Shown: positions 37,246 to 45,895 of the stretch, one piece after another | How positions within the stretch are numbered: position 1 is the stretch's first letter | How the letters are laid out: the number at the start of each line of letters is the position of its first letter | Assembly: GCA_900319865.1 (NCBI GenBank) | Contig: ONQD01000007.1 | Location: 27,718-91,717, forward strand | Source of the DNA: an uncultured Bacteroidales bacterium | GTDB taxonomy: Bacteria; Bacteroidota; Bacteroidia; Bacteroidales; P3 | Direction: 5' to 3' | DNA length: 64,000 nucleotides | The notes under the pieces: model-generated | What the model saw: only the letters and a program-made list of their open reading frames with translations | Database searches by the model: none | Told to the model about the DNA's origin: nothing | Made by a program: the position numbers and the translations under genes

Positions 37246-39117
37246 ATGGAAATAACACGTACCTTCGACCTCCTCGAACATCTTGTTAACGAGTATCCCG
37301 ACAAGAAAGATATTCTGGCATCAAAGGAGAAAGGTGAATGGGTCCGCTACAGCACCCACGATTATTATAAGTATTGTCATTACATGGCCTATGGCCTGTT
37401 GGAAATCGGTCTCCAGCCCGGCGACCGTGTCATCACCATCTCCAACAACTGTCCCGAGTGGAACTTCATCGATATGGCGCTGGCCATGACCGGCATCATC
37501 CATGTCCCTGTCTATCCAACGCTCAGTCCCGACAACTATCTGCACATTTTCACCCACAGCGGCGCCCGTTTTGTGCTTGTCAGCAACAACATTCTGCTCC
37601 GCCGCATCCGGCCCGCCCTCGAGAAAATGGAGAACCCGCCTGTGGTCTATACCCTGGCCCCTGTCGAAGGCGAGCACCGCACACTCGAAATCCTCAAGGC
37701 CGGCATCGCTTCCCGCGAGAAATACAGCCCCATTGTCGAGCAACTCAAAGAGAATATCAAACCCGACGATTGGACCACCCTCATCTACACTTCTGGCACC
37801 ACCGGTATGCCCAAGGGGGTCATGCTTTCCCATCGCAACCTCTGCAGCAACTTCCTGGCCCACGCCAAGGTCAACCCCATGACCAGCCAGTGCCGCGTGC
37901 TCAGCTTCCTTCCGCTCAACCACATGTACGAGCGCAGCATGAACTATCACTTCCAGTACAAGGGCTGCAGCATCTATTATGCCGAGAATATGGGCACCAT
38001 CCAGCAAAACCTGGCCGAAATCCACGCCCACGGCTTCTGCGCTGTGCCTCGTGTGCTCGAAATGGTATACGACAAACTCTATGCCGCAGGCAAGGACTTC
38101 CGCGGTCTCAAGAAGAAAATATACACCCGCGCCTTCAAACATGGCGCCCGCTACGACTATACCCTCCTCAAGAAAGTGTCGCTGGGCTACCAGCTCTCGC
38201 AGTATTTTTATGAGCGTATGGTCTACCGCCACTGGCGCGAGCGTCTCGGCGGCAACCGCCTCATTGTCATCACCGGCTCCTCCAGTATCCAGCCCCGCAT
38301 CATCCGCACCTTTGCCGCTGCCGGCATCAATATCTACGAAGGCTATGGCCTCTCCGAAACCTCGCCCGTCATTGCGGTGAACAACCCCGTGGAGGGCTAT
38401 GTGAAGATAGGTACCGTAGGCCCCGTGCTCAGCGGTGTGGAAGTCTCCTTTGCCGACGACGGCGAAATCCTCACCCGCGGACCCCACGTCATGTTGGGCT
38501 ACTACAAGGATCCCGAATACACCGCCCAGGTCATCGATTCCGACGGCTGGTTCCATACCGGCGATGTGGGTGAATTTGTGAGCGGACTCACTGGCCCTCG
38601 CTATCTGCGCATCACCGACCGCAAGAAAGACATCTTCAAACTCTCCGCAGGCAAATACATCGCCCCGCAGCTGCTCGAAAACAAACTCCGCGAGTCCGAG
38701 TATATCGAGCAGGCTATGGTGGTGGGCGAAAACGAAAAGAGTGTGGCAGTCATCATCTCGCCCAACTTCAACACCCTCCACTACTGGGCACTCAAATACC
38801 ACATGCACTACCGCGACAACGAGAAACTGCTGGCTATGCCCGAAACCAAGGAGAAGTACAAGAAGGTTATCGACGAAATCAACCGCGATTTCGCCGCCCA
38901 CGAGCAAATCAAGAGCTTCCGCCTCGTGGCCGACGAGTGGACCTCGGCCAACGGCTTGCTCTCCCCCACACTCAAAATCAAGCGCAACATTCTTATGGAG
39001 AAATACAAGGGCCTTATTGCCGAAATCTACGGCCACACCCAGCCCGCCTCCAACTCCATCCTCTCTGCCTTCCGCAGCGTGGAATTGCCCAACTTCGGTT
39101 TCAGTCGGAAGAAATAA
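37246..39117 (+). CDS. AMP-forming long-chain acyl-CoA ligase (paralogue 2)
   Basis: 623 aa. It has the same architecture as the ligase at 19083: IYTSGTTGMPKGVMLSHRN, INIYEGYGLSETSPVIAV, GWFHTGDVGEF, ITDRKKDIFKLSAGKYIAPQ and the C-terminal SPTLKIKRNIL lysine motif. Expected to activate a fatty acid to acyl-CoA via acyl-AMP. The two copies are clearly diverged, and they use opposite codon styles (C-ending here, G/T-richer at 19 kb). Confidence 0.9.
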   Translation: MEITRTFDLLEHLVNEYPDKKDILASKEKGEWVRYSTHDYYKYCHYMAYGLLEIGLQPGDRVITISNNCPEWNFIDMALAMTGIIHVPVYPTLSPDNYLHIFTHSGARFVLVSNNILLRRIRPALEKMENPPVVYTLAPVEGEHRTLEILKAGIASREKYSPIVEQLKENIKPDDWTTLIYTSGTTGMPKGVMLSHRNLCSNFLAHAKVNPMTSQCRVLSFLPLNHMYERSMNYHFQYKGCSIYYAENMGTIQQNLAEIHAHGFCAVPRVLEMVYDKLYAAGKDFRGLKKKIYTRAFKHGARYDYTLLKKVSLGYQLSQYFYERMVYRHWRERLGGNRLIVITGSSSIQPRIIRTFAAAGINIYEGYGLSETSPVIAVNNPVEGYVKIGTVGPVLSGVEVSFADDGEILTRGPHVMLGYYKDPEYTAQVIDSDGWFHTGDVGEFVSGLTGPRYLRITDRKKDIFKLSAGKYIAPQLLENKLRESEYIEQAMVVGENEKSVAVIISPNFNTLHYWALKYHMHYRDNEKLLAMPETKEKYKKVIDEINRDFAAHEQIKSFRLVADEWTSANGLLSPTLKIKRNILMEKYKGLIAEIYGHTQPASNSILSAFRSVELPNFGFSRKK

Positions 39118-39160
39118 CACACCTACGGTGTCGCCCTGCCTCGGGGCATCACCGCTCGCC

Positions 39161-39201
39161 AATCCTGCCCCCTGGCCTCTTACGGAGGCAGGATTTCTTT
39201 T
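39161..39201 (+). terminator. Rho-independent terminator after acyl-CoA ligase 2
   Basis: AATCCTGCC (39161-39169) pairs with GGCAGGATT (39188-39196), followed by TCTTTTT. An inner GCCTC/GAGGC pairing is also possible. Confidence 0.75.
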
Positions 39202-39332
39202 TGCCCCATCCTCCCCGCTGTTCCTCCATTTGCCCATCCGCGTCAGCATGCCGCTCCCTTCCAAGCGGCATTGTATTATTCCTTTTACCCTCCCCTGCAG
39301 CTACTCCCACCAACATTTATTGCCACAATTAT

Positions 39333-39363
39333 TTTGACAAATCAATATTTTTCAATATCTTTG
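39333..39363 (+). promoter_or_regulatory. Promoter of the glycosyltransferase gene
   Basis: -33 TTTG with TTG at 39334-39336 and -7 TATCTTTG at 39356-39363, spaced 19 nt. Confidence 0.7.
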
Positions 39364-39499
39364 CAATCGGTATCTGCCGTTGAGCCGTTGTGTGGTGAGT
39401 GTTGTAAGTTGCTGTAAACATTGTGTTTGGCAACCATTTGCAAAGGTGGCGGCTCTATGGCGATAGCGGTAGTCGATTGTTTTGAAAAATAGTATATAT

Positions 39500-40468
39500 A
39501 TGTTCAATACACCTATATTGCTCATTAATTTCAACCGGCCTGGCTTCACGGCCGAGGTTCTGCGTGTGGTGATGCAGCAGTCGCCTGCCCATCTGTATGT
39601 GTTTCAGGATGGAGCACGCCAAGGCCGCGACGACGACCCCGGGAAGTTGGCCGAGGTGAGGCAGGTGGTGCAGCAAATGACCCAAGGCACCCCCACTCAG
39701 GTCCACACCTTCTATTCCGACCACAATCTGGGCTGCGGTCCCGGCCCGGCGGCTGCCCTGTCGTGGTATTTCTCCCAAGTGGAGCAGGGCATTGTGCTCG
39801 AGGACGATGCCGTGCCTCATCCCGATTTCTTCGGCTATGCCGAGCAGCTGCTCAACCGCTACCGCGACGACGCCGAGGTGATGGCCATCGGCAGCATGAA
39901 TGTCGACAAGCAGCGGTGGGGCGACGGCAGCTACTATTTCTCTATGATGAACCGCAACCTCTGCGCCTGGGCTTCCTGGCGTCGGGCTTGGCAGCACTTC
40001 GACATACGGCTGTTCAACACCTCGCGCCGCGACCTCTCGCAGGCCTTGCGCCGTTATGGATGCGATGTGCTGGAACGCGAGTACTGGTGCGACCGCCTCG
40101 ACGAGGTGCACCGCGACGGTGTGGGCGGCACCAGCTGGGACATGCAGTTCTTCATGTCCATCTGGCTGCAGCACGGCAAAGGAATTATCCCCAACGTGAA
40201 CCTCTCAAGCAATATCGGCACTGTGGTCGACGCCACCCACCCCTCGGGCAAGGGCAATATCATCGACAACGTGCCAACCCACCCCATCTTGCCTTTGGTG
40301 CACCCATCCTCCACCCAGGTGGTGCGCGAGGCCGACAGGCAGTTCCACTACCTGTATTTCGAGCGCGCCAAGCGCAATTGGTCTAAAGGCAAGATATGCT
40401 ACCATTTGATTAATAAGAAACTGAAAAAACTTATAGGACATAGTGGACCATGGCGCGTAAGAAAATGA
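39500..40468 (+). CDS. Glycosyltransferase (nucleotide-diphospho-sugar transferase fold)
   Basis: 322 aa from ATG 39500 ([17 protein letters not shown]). The GT-A pattern is visible: an N-terminal [10 protein letters not shown] strand, a DGAR-like segment, [17 protein letters not shown] and the acidic metal site [14 protein letters not shown]. The C-terminal part ([25 protein letters not shown]) is typical of Bacteroidota hypothetical glycosyltransferases. It probably builds a surface glycan together with the acyltransferase whose start overlaps its end. The acceptor sugar is unknown. Confidence 0.75.
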   Translation: MFNTPILLINFNRPGFTAEVLRVVMQQSPAHLYVFQDGARQGRDDDPGKLAEVRQVVQQMTQGTPTQVHTFYSDHNLGCGPGPAAALSWYFSQVEQGIVLEDDAVPHPDFFGYAEQLLNRYRDDAEVMAIGSMNVDKQRWGDGSYYFSMMNRNLCAWASWRRAWQHFDIRLFNTSRRDLSQALRRYGCDVLEREYWCDRLDEVHRDGVGGTSWDMQFFMSIWLQHGKGIIPNVNLSSNIGTVVDATHPSGKGNIIDNVPTHPILPLVHPSSTQVVREADRQFHYLYFERAKRNWSKGKICYHLINKKLKKLIGHSGPWRVRK

Positions 40469-41112
40469 AATACATCGTGCAGCGGCTTCTGGGCCGTTGG
40501 CTCGACCGTCCGGCCATCCTGCCGGGCAAAACCACAGGCTACTCGCTGGTGCGCAGCGAGCGGTCCAACTGCAAACTGGATAGCCACACCCGTGTGTATG
40601 CCCCCTATCAGCTCCACGACGTGCACTTGGGCCAATACTCATACATCGCGCCCAACGCCCGCCTCTCCAATGCTGAGATAGGCAAGTTCTGCAGCATCGG
40701 TCCCAACTTCTGTTGCGGTCTGGGTCTGCATCCCACCAACGGCATCTCCACCGCCCCCATGTTCTACTCCACCGCGCGGCAAAACGGAACCACGCTGTGC
40801 AGCCAGTCCCAGTATCAGGAAACCAAACGCACCCATGTGGGCAACGATGTCTTTATCGGGGCCAATGTCACCGTGCTGGACGGTGTGACCATCGGCGACG
40901 GTGCTGTGGTCGGTGCCGGTGCGGTGGTCACTCGCGACATCCCCTCCTATGCCGTTGCCGTGGGCGTGCCGGCCAAAGTGGTGAAATACCGCTTCGATGC
41001 AGCCACCGTCCAGCGCCTGCTTGCCAAGCGGTGGTGGGACTCCCCCGAGGCCGACCTCGCCAAAGTCCAACGCCATTTCTGGGACGTGGAAGCTTTCCTC
41101 ACCCAAGATTGA
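40450..41112 (+). CDS. Hexapeptide-repeat (LbH) acyltransferase
   Basis: 220 aa. Left-handed beta-helix repeats ([56 protein letters not shown]) and the closing [11 protein letters not shown] mark a trimeric O-acyltransferase of the xenobiotic/virginiamycin acetyltransferase type. In a glycan locus it would acetylate a sugar. The ATG at 40450 overlaps the glycosyltransferase by 19 nt; an ATG at 40465 would give a classic ATGA overlap. Co-translation with the glycosyltransferase is likely. Confidence 0.85.
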   Translation: MARKKMKYIVQRLLGRWLDRPAILPGKTTGYSLVRSERSNCKLDSHTRVYAPYQLHDVHLGQYSYIAPNARLSNAEIGKFCSIGPNFCCGLGLHPTNGISTAPMFYSTARQNGTTLCSQSQYQETKRTHVGNDVFIGANVTVLDGVTIGDGAVVGAGAVVTRDIPSYAVAVGVPAKVVKYRFDAATVQRLLAKRWWDSPEADLAKVQRHFWDVEAFLTQD

Positions 41113-41452
41113 CATCCCCCTGCTCCGGCAGGACTCGTGCATTGTCCCAATGGCAATGTGCCCCCTTGCGTTGCCCGATGCTCCTGCAATGCAACTGTGG
41201 CAGGCATTCCGGCTGCTTTTCTTCCCTCTGCGCCAAAGGCAAGACATCGCCCTTAAATAATAGCGTAACGTGGTTATATTCAGGTAGAAATATCAATTTT
41301 GCCCCTGTTTTTTGTCTTTGCATGTGCGATTCAGTCCCCAAAATCCCCTTCCATGCACCCTTTTATGAGTGGAACAGGCAAGGGCAGCCCCCTCCCGTGA
41401 CAAAAAAAATCCTATTATGAATCAGCCTATTGTGAGAATTGTGAAAAAATAT
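41113..41452. other. Intergenic region before the tRNA-Val pair
   Basis: About 340 nt with no supported gene. It is C-rich near the acyltransferase end, then mixed. No hairpin with a T-tract was found. Confidence 0.45.
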
Positions 41453-41484
41453 TTTGTCGGAATGAAAAAAAGTTTGTACTTTTG
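41453..41484 (+). promoter_or_regulatory. Promoter of the tRNA-Val pair
   Basis: -33 TTTG 41453-41456 and -7 TACTTTTG 41477-41484 (20-nt spacing). The stretch GAATGAAAAAAAGTTTGTA (41460-41478) recurs exactly at the integrase promoter (41882-41900). Confidence 0.75.
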
Positions 41485-41518
41485 CAACCGCTTTTCGAGA
41501 GTGAAGAGTGCCAACAAT

Positions 41519-41593
41519 GATCTGTTAGCTCAGTTGGTTTAGAGCGCTTGCTTGACAGGCAAGAGGTCAACAGTTCAAATCTGTTACAGATCA
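41519..41593 (+). tRNA. tRNA-Val (GAC)
   Basis: Acceptor GATCTGT/ACAGATC, discriminator A. Anticodon stem CTTGC/GCAAG around TTGACAG gives anticodon GAC. T arm AACAG-TTCAAAT-CTGTT. 75 nt, no encoded CCA. Confidence 0.95.
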
Positions 41594-41604
41594 CAAGGCA
41601 AAAG

Positions 41605-41630
41605 GCGAAGAAACACTGCTTCGCTTTTTT
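41605..41630 (+). terminator. Terminator-like hairpin between the two tRNA-Val genes
   Basis: GCGAAG pairs with CTTCGC around AAACACTG and is followed by TTTTTT. Confidence 0.7.
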
Positions 41631-41657
41631 GCAATCACAAACATCGACGCGAGTCAC

Positions 41658-41732
41658 GGTCTGTTAGCTCAGTTGGTTTAGAGCGCTTCCTTCACACGGA
41701 AGAGGTCGACAGTTCGAATCTGCCACAGACCA
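41658..41732 (+). tRNA. tRNA-Val (CAC), integration target of the mobile element
   Basis: Acceptor GGTCTGT/ACAGACC, discriminator A. Anticodon stem CTTCC/GGAAG around TTCACAC gives CAC. The T stem GACAG/CTGCC has one A-C mismatch (41709 with 41723). The last 14 nt (from 41719) belong to the 43-bp att core and are repeated at 47391-47404, so the gene is kept intact by the element. Confidence 0.93.
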
Positions 41733-41761
41733 CACAGAAGCCCCAATCAAGGGGCTTTTTT
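41719..41761 (+). repeat. attL (43-bp core)
   Basis: Begins TCTGCCACAGACCA (the tRNA-Val 3' end) and ends with the hairpin AAGCCCC/GGGGCTT plus T-tract. Exact copy at 47391-47433. The match stops at the next base on both sides. Confidence 0.93.
41738..41761 (+). terminator. Terminator of tRNA-Val(CAC), inside attL
   Basis: AAGCCCC-AATCAA-GGGGCTT followed by TTTT. Confidence 0.85.
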
Positions 41762-41850
41762 AATGCCATAAAGTGTTGATTTTCATTGCTAATATACTGA
41801 AATACAGCCGTTGCGGTTTTGGGTGTTATTTTACCTTGTTTTGATGTTAT

Positions 41851-41883
41851 AAGGTACATTTTTGTTACCCGTTTGTTACTCGA
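41851..41883 (+). repeat. Integrase arm-type site, left copy
   Basis: A 33-bp sequence that recurs at 47300-47332 with 31 of 33 identical positions. It contains a doubled TTTGTTAC motif (TTTGTTACCCG then TTTGTTACTCGA). The second TTTG can serve as -33 element of the integrase promoter. Confidence 0.7.
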
Positions 41884-41906
41884 ATGAAAAAAAGTTTGTA
41901 TCTTTG
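41872..41906 (+). promoter_or_regulatory. Integrase promoter
   Basis: -7 TATCTTTG at 41899-41906; TTTG at 41872-41875 lies inside the arm-type repeat (23-nt spacing). Suggests autoregulation by integrase binding (inference). Confidence 0.65.
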
Positions 41907-41937
41907 CAATCGGAAACAAAATTAAATCTTATCGAGT

Positions 41938-43110
41938 ATGCCGAGAAAAAAAGTTGCCAGCAAGGCGAAAGAAACGGTACGTTTGAGAGAAAAAAGACTG
42001 TCAAACGGGAATGTGTCGTTGTACCTGGACTATTACAAAGACGGGCAAAGGGAGTATGAATTTTTGAAACTCTATCTAATACCTGAAAAAACACCCTTTG
42101 ACAAGCTGCATAACTTGGAGGTGCTGAACGCTGCAAACGCTATCAAAGCAGAGCGTACACGGGCAATCATAGCCGAAGAGGCGGGATTAAAGCGTGTTTG
42201 GCAGTCGAAAATCTTGTTGTCGGATTGGATGATGCATTGTGCCGAACAGGCAGAGCAGAGAGCCAGCACAGCAGCCAACCGCCACACGTGGGGGCGAACG
42301 ATTGAGAACACTGCCGACCTGTTGAGGCAATACGCTGGTGAGCGTGTGAGAGTGTCGGACGTGGACACCGAATTTTGCAAGGGCTTTATAGAGTATTTGC
42401 GTACGGGTTACGTTATCGGGCGTAATGTGCAGAACACGGGGCAGCATTTAGCAGCCAGCACGGCACAAAAGCGTTACCAATGTTTGAGGTTTGCCTTGTC
42501 CGAGGCTGTGAGGGAGGGCGTAATAAACAAAAACCCGTGTGATATGTTGGCAGATGCGGACAAAATCAAAGTACCCGAAAGCACACGGGCGTATCTTACT
42601 ATTGATGAATTGAAGTTGTTAGAGAACACCCCGACAGCCAGCGAGGAAACAAGACGGGCGTACCTCTTTATGTGTTATTGCGGTTTGCGTATATCGGACG
42701 TTAAGGCGTTGCGGTGGGCTGACATAAACCAGCAGGGCGAACAATGGACTATCACCATACGACAGCAGAAAACGCAAACACCCCTCTATTTGCCCCTATC
42801 AAGCAAGGCACGGGAGTTTCTACCGCAGCAGGGAGAAAACCCCGTCAGCGGGCTTGTATTTGCCGACATACCGACAGAACCAGCAATGAACCGCACGTTG
42901 AAAGCGTGGGCAGAACGGGCAGGAATAAGCAAGAATTTGACACTACACACAGCCCGCCACACATACGCCACAACCCTATTGACAAAAGGGGCAGACCTCT
43001 ACACCGTTAGTAAGCTGTTGGGACATTCCGAGGTTGCCACCACACAGATTTATGCAAAGATAGTGGATAAAAAGAAAGTGGATGCAGTGAACCTGTTGAA
43101 TGAGCTTTGA
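41938..43110 (+). CDS. int: Tyrosine recombinase / integrase
   Basis: 390 aa. N-terminal arm-type DNA-binding region (LREKRLSNGNVSLYLDYY), a SAM-like core-binding domain (~85-200), and the catalytic domain with Arg251 (CGLRISD), H337-R340-H341 (HTARHTYAT), the LLGHSEVATTQIY box and nucleophile Tyr372. All catalytic residues are present, so it should be active. It lies 205 nt inside attL and reads inward; its target is the tRNA-Val(CAC) 3' end. Confidence 0.95.
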   Translation: MPRKKVASKAKETVRLREKRLSNGNVSLYLDYYKDGQREYEFLKLYLIPEKTPFDKLHNLEVLNAANAIKAERTRAIIAEEAGLKRVWQSKILLSDWMMHCAEQAEQRASTAANRHTWGRTIENTADLLRQYAGERVRVSDVDTEFCKGFIEYLRTGYVIGRNVQNTGQHLAASTAQKRYQCLRFALSEAVREGVINKNPCDMLADADKIKVPESTRAYLTIDELKLLENTPTASEETRRAYLFMCYCGLRISDVKALRWADINQQGEQWTITIRQQKTQTPLYLPLSSKAREFLPQQGENPVSGLVFADIPTEPAMNRTLKAWAERAGISKNLTLHTARHTYATTLLTKGADLYTVSKLLGHSEVATTQIYAKIVDKKKVDAVNLLNEL

Positions 43111-43135
43111 ATTAATAACTAAAAAAAATAGAGAT

Positions 43136-43375
43136 ATGGCAGATTATTGCAACCTTAAAGGCAAGACACCGTTTGACTTTTTCCCTGATGATGTAGTGAT
43201 GGAACATTGTAGCGATAGAGGTCTTTGGTCTAAACAAGACCTTTTAGAGAGATTTAGCAAAGGACACTCTCAAAAGGTTATCTATAGTATCGCAATGGAG
43301 CAAGGGAATAAAGAACTTGCTAACGCAGTTAAAGACCAATATCCGGAACTATTTATTTGCTGTATTAGACAATAA
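43136..43375 (+). CDS. Unknown small element protein (79 aa)
   Basis: Starts at ATG 43136 (MADYCNLKGKTPFDFFPDDV), 25 nt after the integrase stop. Acidic-basic mixed, no TM or signal. LWSKQDLLERFSKGHSQKVI could be a helical DNA-binding segment. Not recognised. Probably in the integrase transcript. Confidence 0.55.
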   Translation: MADYCNLKGKTPFDFFPDDVVMEHCSDRGLWSKQDLLERFSKGHSQKVIYSIAMEQGNKELANAVKDQYPELFICCIRQ

Positions 43376-43395
43376 CAGATAAACAATATTATGAT

Positions 43396-43986
43396 ATGGA
43401 ACTGAGTGAACTATTTGCAAATCCGCAAAAGTATGTGTTTGAGTACGAGGCAAGGAAAATAATAGAGAAAATGGACGCACAGGAACGAATTGACCTGTAC
43501 ACAAAAATAAGTGAGGAAGCGGTTGCTTGTATGGTTGTGAATGAAACCCCAGACTATTGGAAAGACCGTTTTGCAGCAATATTGAGCGAATACGTTGATG
43601 TTTGCGCGTTATATGGTATTGATAAAGGCGAGGTAAAAGAGACACAGAAAGGCGTGGAGAAACAGCGGAACACCGTGTTTGCAATACCTCAATACCTGAA
43701 AATAGACCTAATGGAAAAGATATTGAAAGCATTGGAGAGAACGGAGGGGTATGACGGTAAGCCCGTAATAGATAGAAGTTGCACCCCGTGGGTTGTATCT
43801 TCAATGCCAGATTGGGGACACGTAGCAAAAACTATTTGTCGTAAAACGGGGTTAAGAGTGTTTTGGGATGATTGGGGAAAAATGATTGGCAAGGATAAAG
43901 AAAGTCTAAAAAAAGCATATTACAAAAGCGACAAAGAGACAAAAAGTAAAAAAAGAATAGAAAGTGTAATTAACTCTATAATATAG
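43396..43986 (+). CDS. Unknown element protein (196 aa)
   Basis: MELSELFANPQKYVFEYEAR..., a soluble protein with acidic N-terminal half and very basic Lys/Ser-rich C-terminus (YYKSDKETKSKKRIESVI). A central VFAIPQYLKIDLMEKILKAL and SSMPDWGHVAKTICRKTGLR stand out. No family is recognised. It follows the 79-aa gene by 20 nt and ends before a strong terminator, so int and both small genes look like one operon. A cargo or regulatory role is possible. Confidence 0.6.
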   Translation: MELSELFANPQKYVFEYEARKIIEKMDAQERIDLYTKISEEAVACMVVNETPDYWKDRFAAILSEYVDVCALYGIDKGEVKETQKGVEKQRNTVFAIPQYLKIDLMEKILKALERTEGYDGKPVIDRSCTPWVVSSMPDWGHVAKTICRKTGLRVFWDDWGKMIGKDKESLKKAYYKSDKETKSKKRIESVINSII

Positions 43987-44017
43987 TATTTGCAGCGATA
44001 ATATACCCCGATATACC

Positions 44018-44047
44018 CCCGACTATACCCCCGTATAGTCGGGTTTT
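44018..44047 (+). terminator. Terminator of the int operon
   Basis: CCCGACTATAC pairs perfectly with GTATAGTCGGG (11 bp) around CCCC and is followed by TTTT. Confidence 0.88.
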
Positions 44048-44064
44048 ATGTTTGTTTTTGTTTG

Positions 44065-44072
44065 TACCTTTG
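44065..44072 (+). promoter_or_regulatory. Promoter -7 element (TACCTTTG) of the rep operon
   Basis: TAnnTTTG match directly after the int-operon terminator; ~110-nt leader to the HTH gene. Confidence 0.6.
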
Positions 44073-44188
44073 CCACGTCATTTCAAACGAAAATGTGAGT
44101 TGTCAGCACATTGGAGAGAATGACACGGACGGGGGCGCGTTGAGCCTGACACCTCAGACAGTCCCCACAATTTAAACCCTCAAAAACA

Positions 44189-44515
44189 ATGTCAGCAGAA
44201 AAGACTATCGAGCAAAGATTAGGACGGATTGAGCAATTAATTATATTATCCATGTTTGCGGCAAAAGAAGCCCTAACAATGGATGAGGCGGCAGCGTATA
44301 CGGGTCTGTCAAAATCATACCTTTACAGGCTGGTATGCAAAAAGCGAATACCCTACTATAAGAGTGCCGGAGGTAAACAGAACTATTTCGCAAAATCGGA
44401 ATTAACGGGATGGCTGTTAAAACACCGAGTTTCAACGGTGGAAGAAGCACAGGAGAGGGCAGCAGCCTATTGTGTCAGCAACCCCAAGAACGGACGGAAA
44501 GGGGGTGCAAGATGA
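44189..44515 (+). CDS. Excisionase-like helix-turn-helix protein
   Basis: 108 aa with a MerR/excisionase-type HTH (LTMDEAAAYTGLSKSYLYRL, KRIPYYKSAGGKQNYFAKSE, ELTGWLLKHR). This is the usual small DNA-binding protein of Bacteroidota integrative elements, which directs excision or regulates rep. First gene of the second operon. Its stop overlaps the next start (ATGA). Confidence 0.85.
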   Translation: MSAEKTIEQRLGRIEQLIILSMFAAKEALTMDEAAAYTGLSKSYLYRLVCKKRIPYYKSAGGKQNYFAKSELTGWLLKHRVSTVEEAQERAAAYCVSNPKNGRKGGAR

Positions 44516-44967
44516 ATTGCAGCAAAACACCGATAGCAAAGCCCAGCAACCCCGCAGCATACGCACAGAGGGCAGTATATAGGCTTATGAGAAACGGGGA
44601 TTGGTACACGTCAAGGCAGATTGCGGTGAGGGCAGCAGTAACAGACCCTAACGCAACAATACGCACTATGAAAAAGAACGGTTACACGTTTGATGAGAAA
44701 GTTGAGTACAACAGCCACAAGAAAAGCTATAAGTTGTGGCGGTTGATAATGCCCGACCAGCAGCCAAAGAACGAGGGACAAGAGGAAAGCACGGCAGAAC
44801 CGCAGCCACCAGCAGCAGGGAAAGAGTGTATACAAAAAATGTATACGCAGCGTATACAAAAAATGTATACACCAACGGAGGTTACTGACACTTTCCCTAA
44901 ATATAATGAACGTACGCACACAGGCGCACCCAATAATAACAGAGGGGAGGTTGATAATGATGTTTGA
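44512..44967 (+). CDS. Unknown element protein with possible winged-helix N-terminus (151 aa)
   Basis: The N-terminal 75 residues resemble a winged helix (YRLMRNGDWYTSRQIAVRAA, TIRTMKKNGYTFDEKVEYNS, KKSYKLWRLI). The C-terminal half is Gln/Pro/Glu-rich and disordered. That tail contains a doubled peptide, IQKMYT, because the DNA encodes two tandem 19-bp palindromes (44828-44870). It overlaps the rep start by 11 nt. A role in replication control is an inference from the palindromes and position. Confidence 0.65.
   Translation: MNCSKTPIAKPSNPAAYAQRAVYRLMRNGDWYTSRQIAVRAAVTDPNATIRTMKKNGYTFDEKVEYNSHKKSYKLWRLIMPDQQPKNEGQEESTAEPQPPAAGKECIQKMYTQRIQKMYTPTEVTDTFPKYNERTHTGAPNNNRGEVDNDV
44828..44870. repeat. 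Tandem 19-bp palindromes upstream of rep
   Basis: GTATACAAAAAATGTATAC occurs twice (44828-44846, 44852-44870) separated by GCAGC. Each is an inverted repeat GTATACA/TGTATAC with a five-A centre. Lies ~90 nt before the rep start, inside the preceding coding region. Confidence 0.85.
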
Positions 44968-45874
44968 CACCCTCAATATTGAAGTTTCAAAACATGTGTG
45001 TGGTGAGCCTTTGGGCGTGTCGCGCTACATTGACGTTGAGAAGTCGGGACGTTATGAGAGGAACGGTGGGGCGTATATTGTGGGGAGGTTGGATAATTAC
45101 AGAGTGTACGCAGAAGAAAATCGAGTAACGCTGTCGGGGAGTGTGGCGAAGTTGGTACAGGGCGAGAACGTGAGCAGCCCCAGCCGTGAACAAGTGCAGG
45201 AGGGCGTGTTGAGGTTGTCGGATGCGCTGCATATAAACGTGGGTGCAGGGAGAGTAATAAGAGTGGACGTTGCCAGCACATTGAACGTAGAGAATGAGCC
45301 AGCCGGGTATTTAGGGCAGCTGGAGAGCCTTAGAAATGCGACACGGGCAGAGGTTGGGACATGGTCGGTGTACTTTGCCGAAAAAGAAAGAGGCAGAACG
45401 TTGTGTTTCTATGACAAGAGGGCAGAGGTGACGGCACGAAACGGAACGATACCGCGTGAGTGGGCGTGTTTCCCCAATCTGTTGCGGTATGAGATGCGTT
45501 GCCGTGGGGACATTCGGGGATGTGTCGGGACGTGTCGCGTTGATGAACTGACACAATTGCAGCCGTGGAGAAAACTTGTGTGTTTGTGGGCCGAAGAATA
45601 CGGGAGTATCGTAAAACCGACTGAGGAGAGGATAAGAACAGCCAGCACCCCAAGGGCAGCGATATTGGCGATATTTGCCGACCTGTTGCGGTATGCACCA
45701 GAGGGATATATTAACGAAGTGTGCCAGCTGGTGAAAGCGGGCGGTAAAATGTCGAGGTTTGAGCGTTACCGGTTGCGTAAAGAGTTGCGTAAAATCGTGG
45801 ACGGTTGCGGTGAGCTGTTAGTTGATGAACTAACACAAAAGATTGAGCAAGTAAGATCGTTGCAATGTGCTTGA
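44957..45874 (+). CDS. rep: Phage/plasmid replication initiator, gpII/X family
   Basis: 305 aa from MMFDTLNIEV. The pattern matches the filamentous-phage-type gene II/X replication proteins: VTLSGSVAKLVQGENV, LRLSDALHINVGAGRVIRVD, RTLCFYDKRAEV, LLRYEMRCRGDIR and YGSIVKP. Such proteins nick one strand at a double-strand origin and start rolling-circle replication. It suggests that the excised circle replicates. The start overlaps the previous gene; tandem palindromes lie just upstream. Confidence 0.8.
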   Translation: MMFDTLNIEVSKHVCGEPLGVSRYIDVEKSGRYERNGGAYIVGRLDNYRVYAEENRVTLSGSVAKLVQGENVSSPSREQVQEGVLRLSDALHINVGAGRVIRVDVASTLNVENEPAGYLGQLESLRNATRAEVGTWSVYFAEKERGRTLCFYDKRAEVTARNGTIPREWACFPNLLRYEMRCRGDIRGCVGTCRVDELTQLQPWRKLVCLWAEEYGSIVKPTEERIRTASTPRAAILAIFADLLRYAPEGYINEVCQLVKAGGKMSRFERYRLRKELRKIVDGCGELLVDELTQKIEQVRSLQCA

Positions 45875-45895
45875 AAAAAACAAAGATTTACAAAA

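Larger units (their letters stand above)
39118..39499. other. Intergenic region with terminator and promoter
   Basis: No gene. A terminator hairpin lies at 39161-39201, and a well-spaced promoter (39333-39363) precedes the glycosyltransferase. The rest is C-rich, then AT-rich, without further signal. Confidence 0.55.

Noticed and set aside
37321-39264. Very long open frame on the minus strand opposite the second acyl-CoA ligase.
   Set aside because: The + strand gene has full family motifs; the antisense frame is a by-product of biased codon use. Similar antisense frames opposite lysS, miaB, the M6 protease, trkA and the OmpA gene were dismissed for the same reason.
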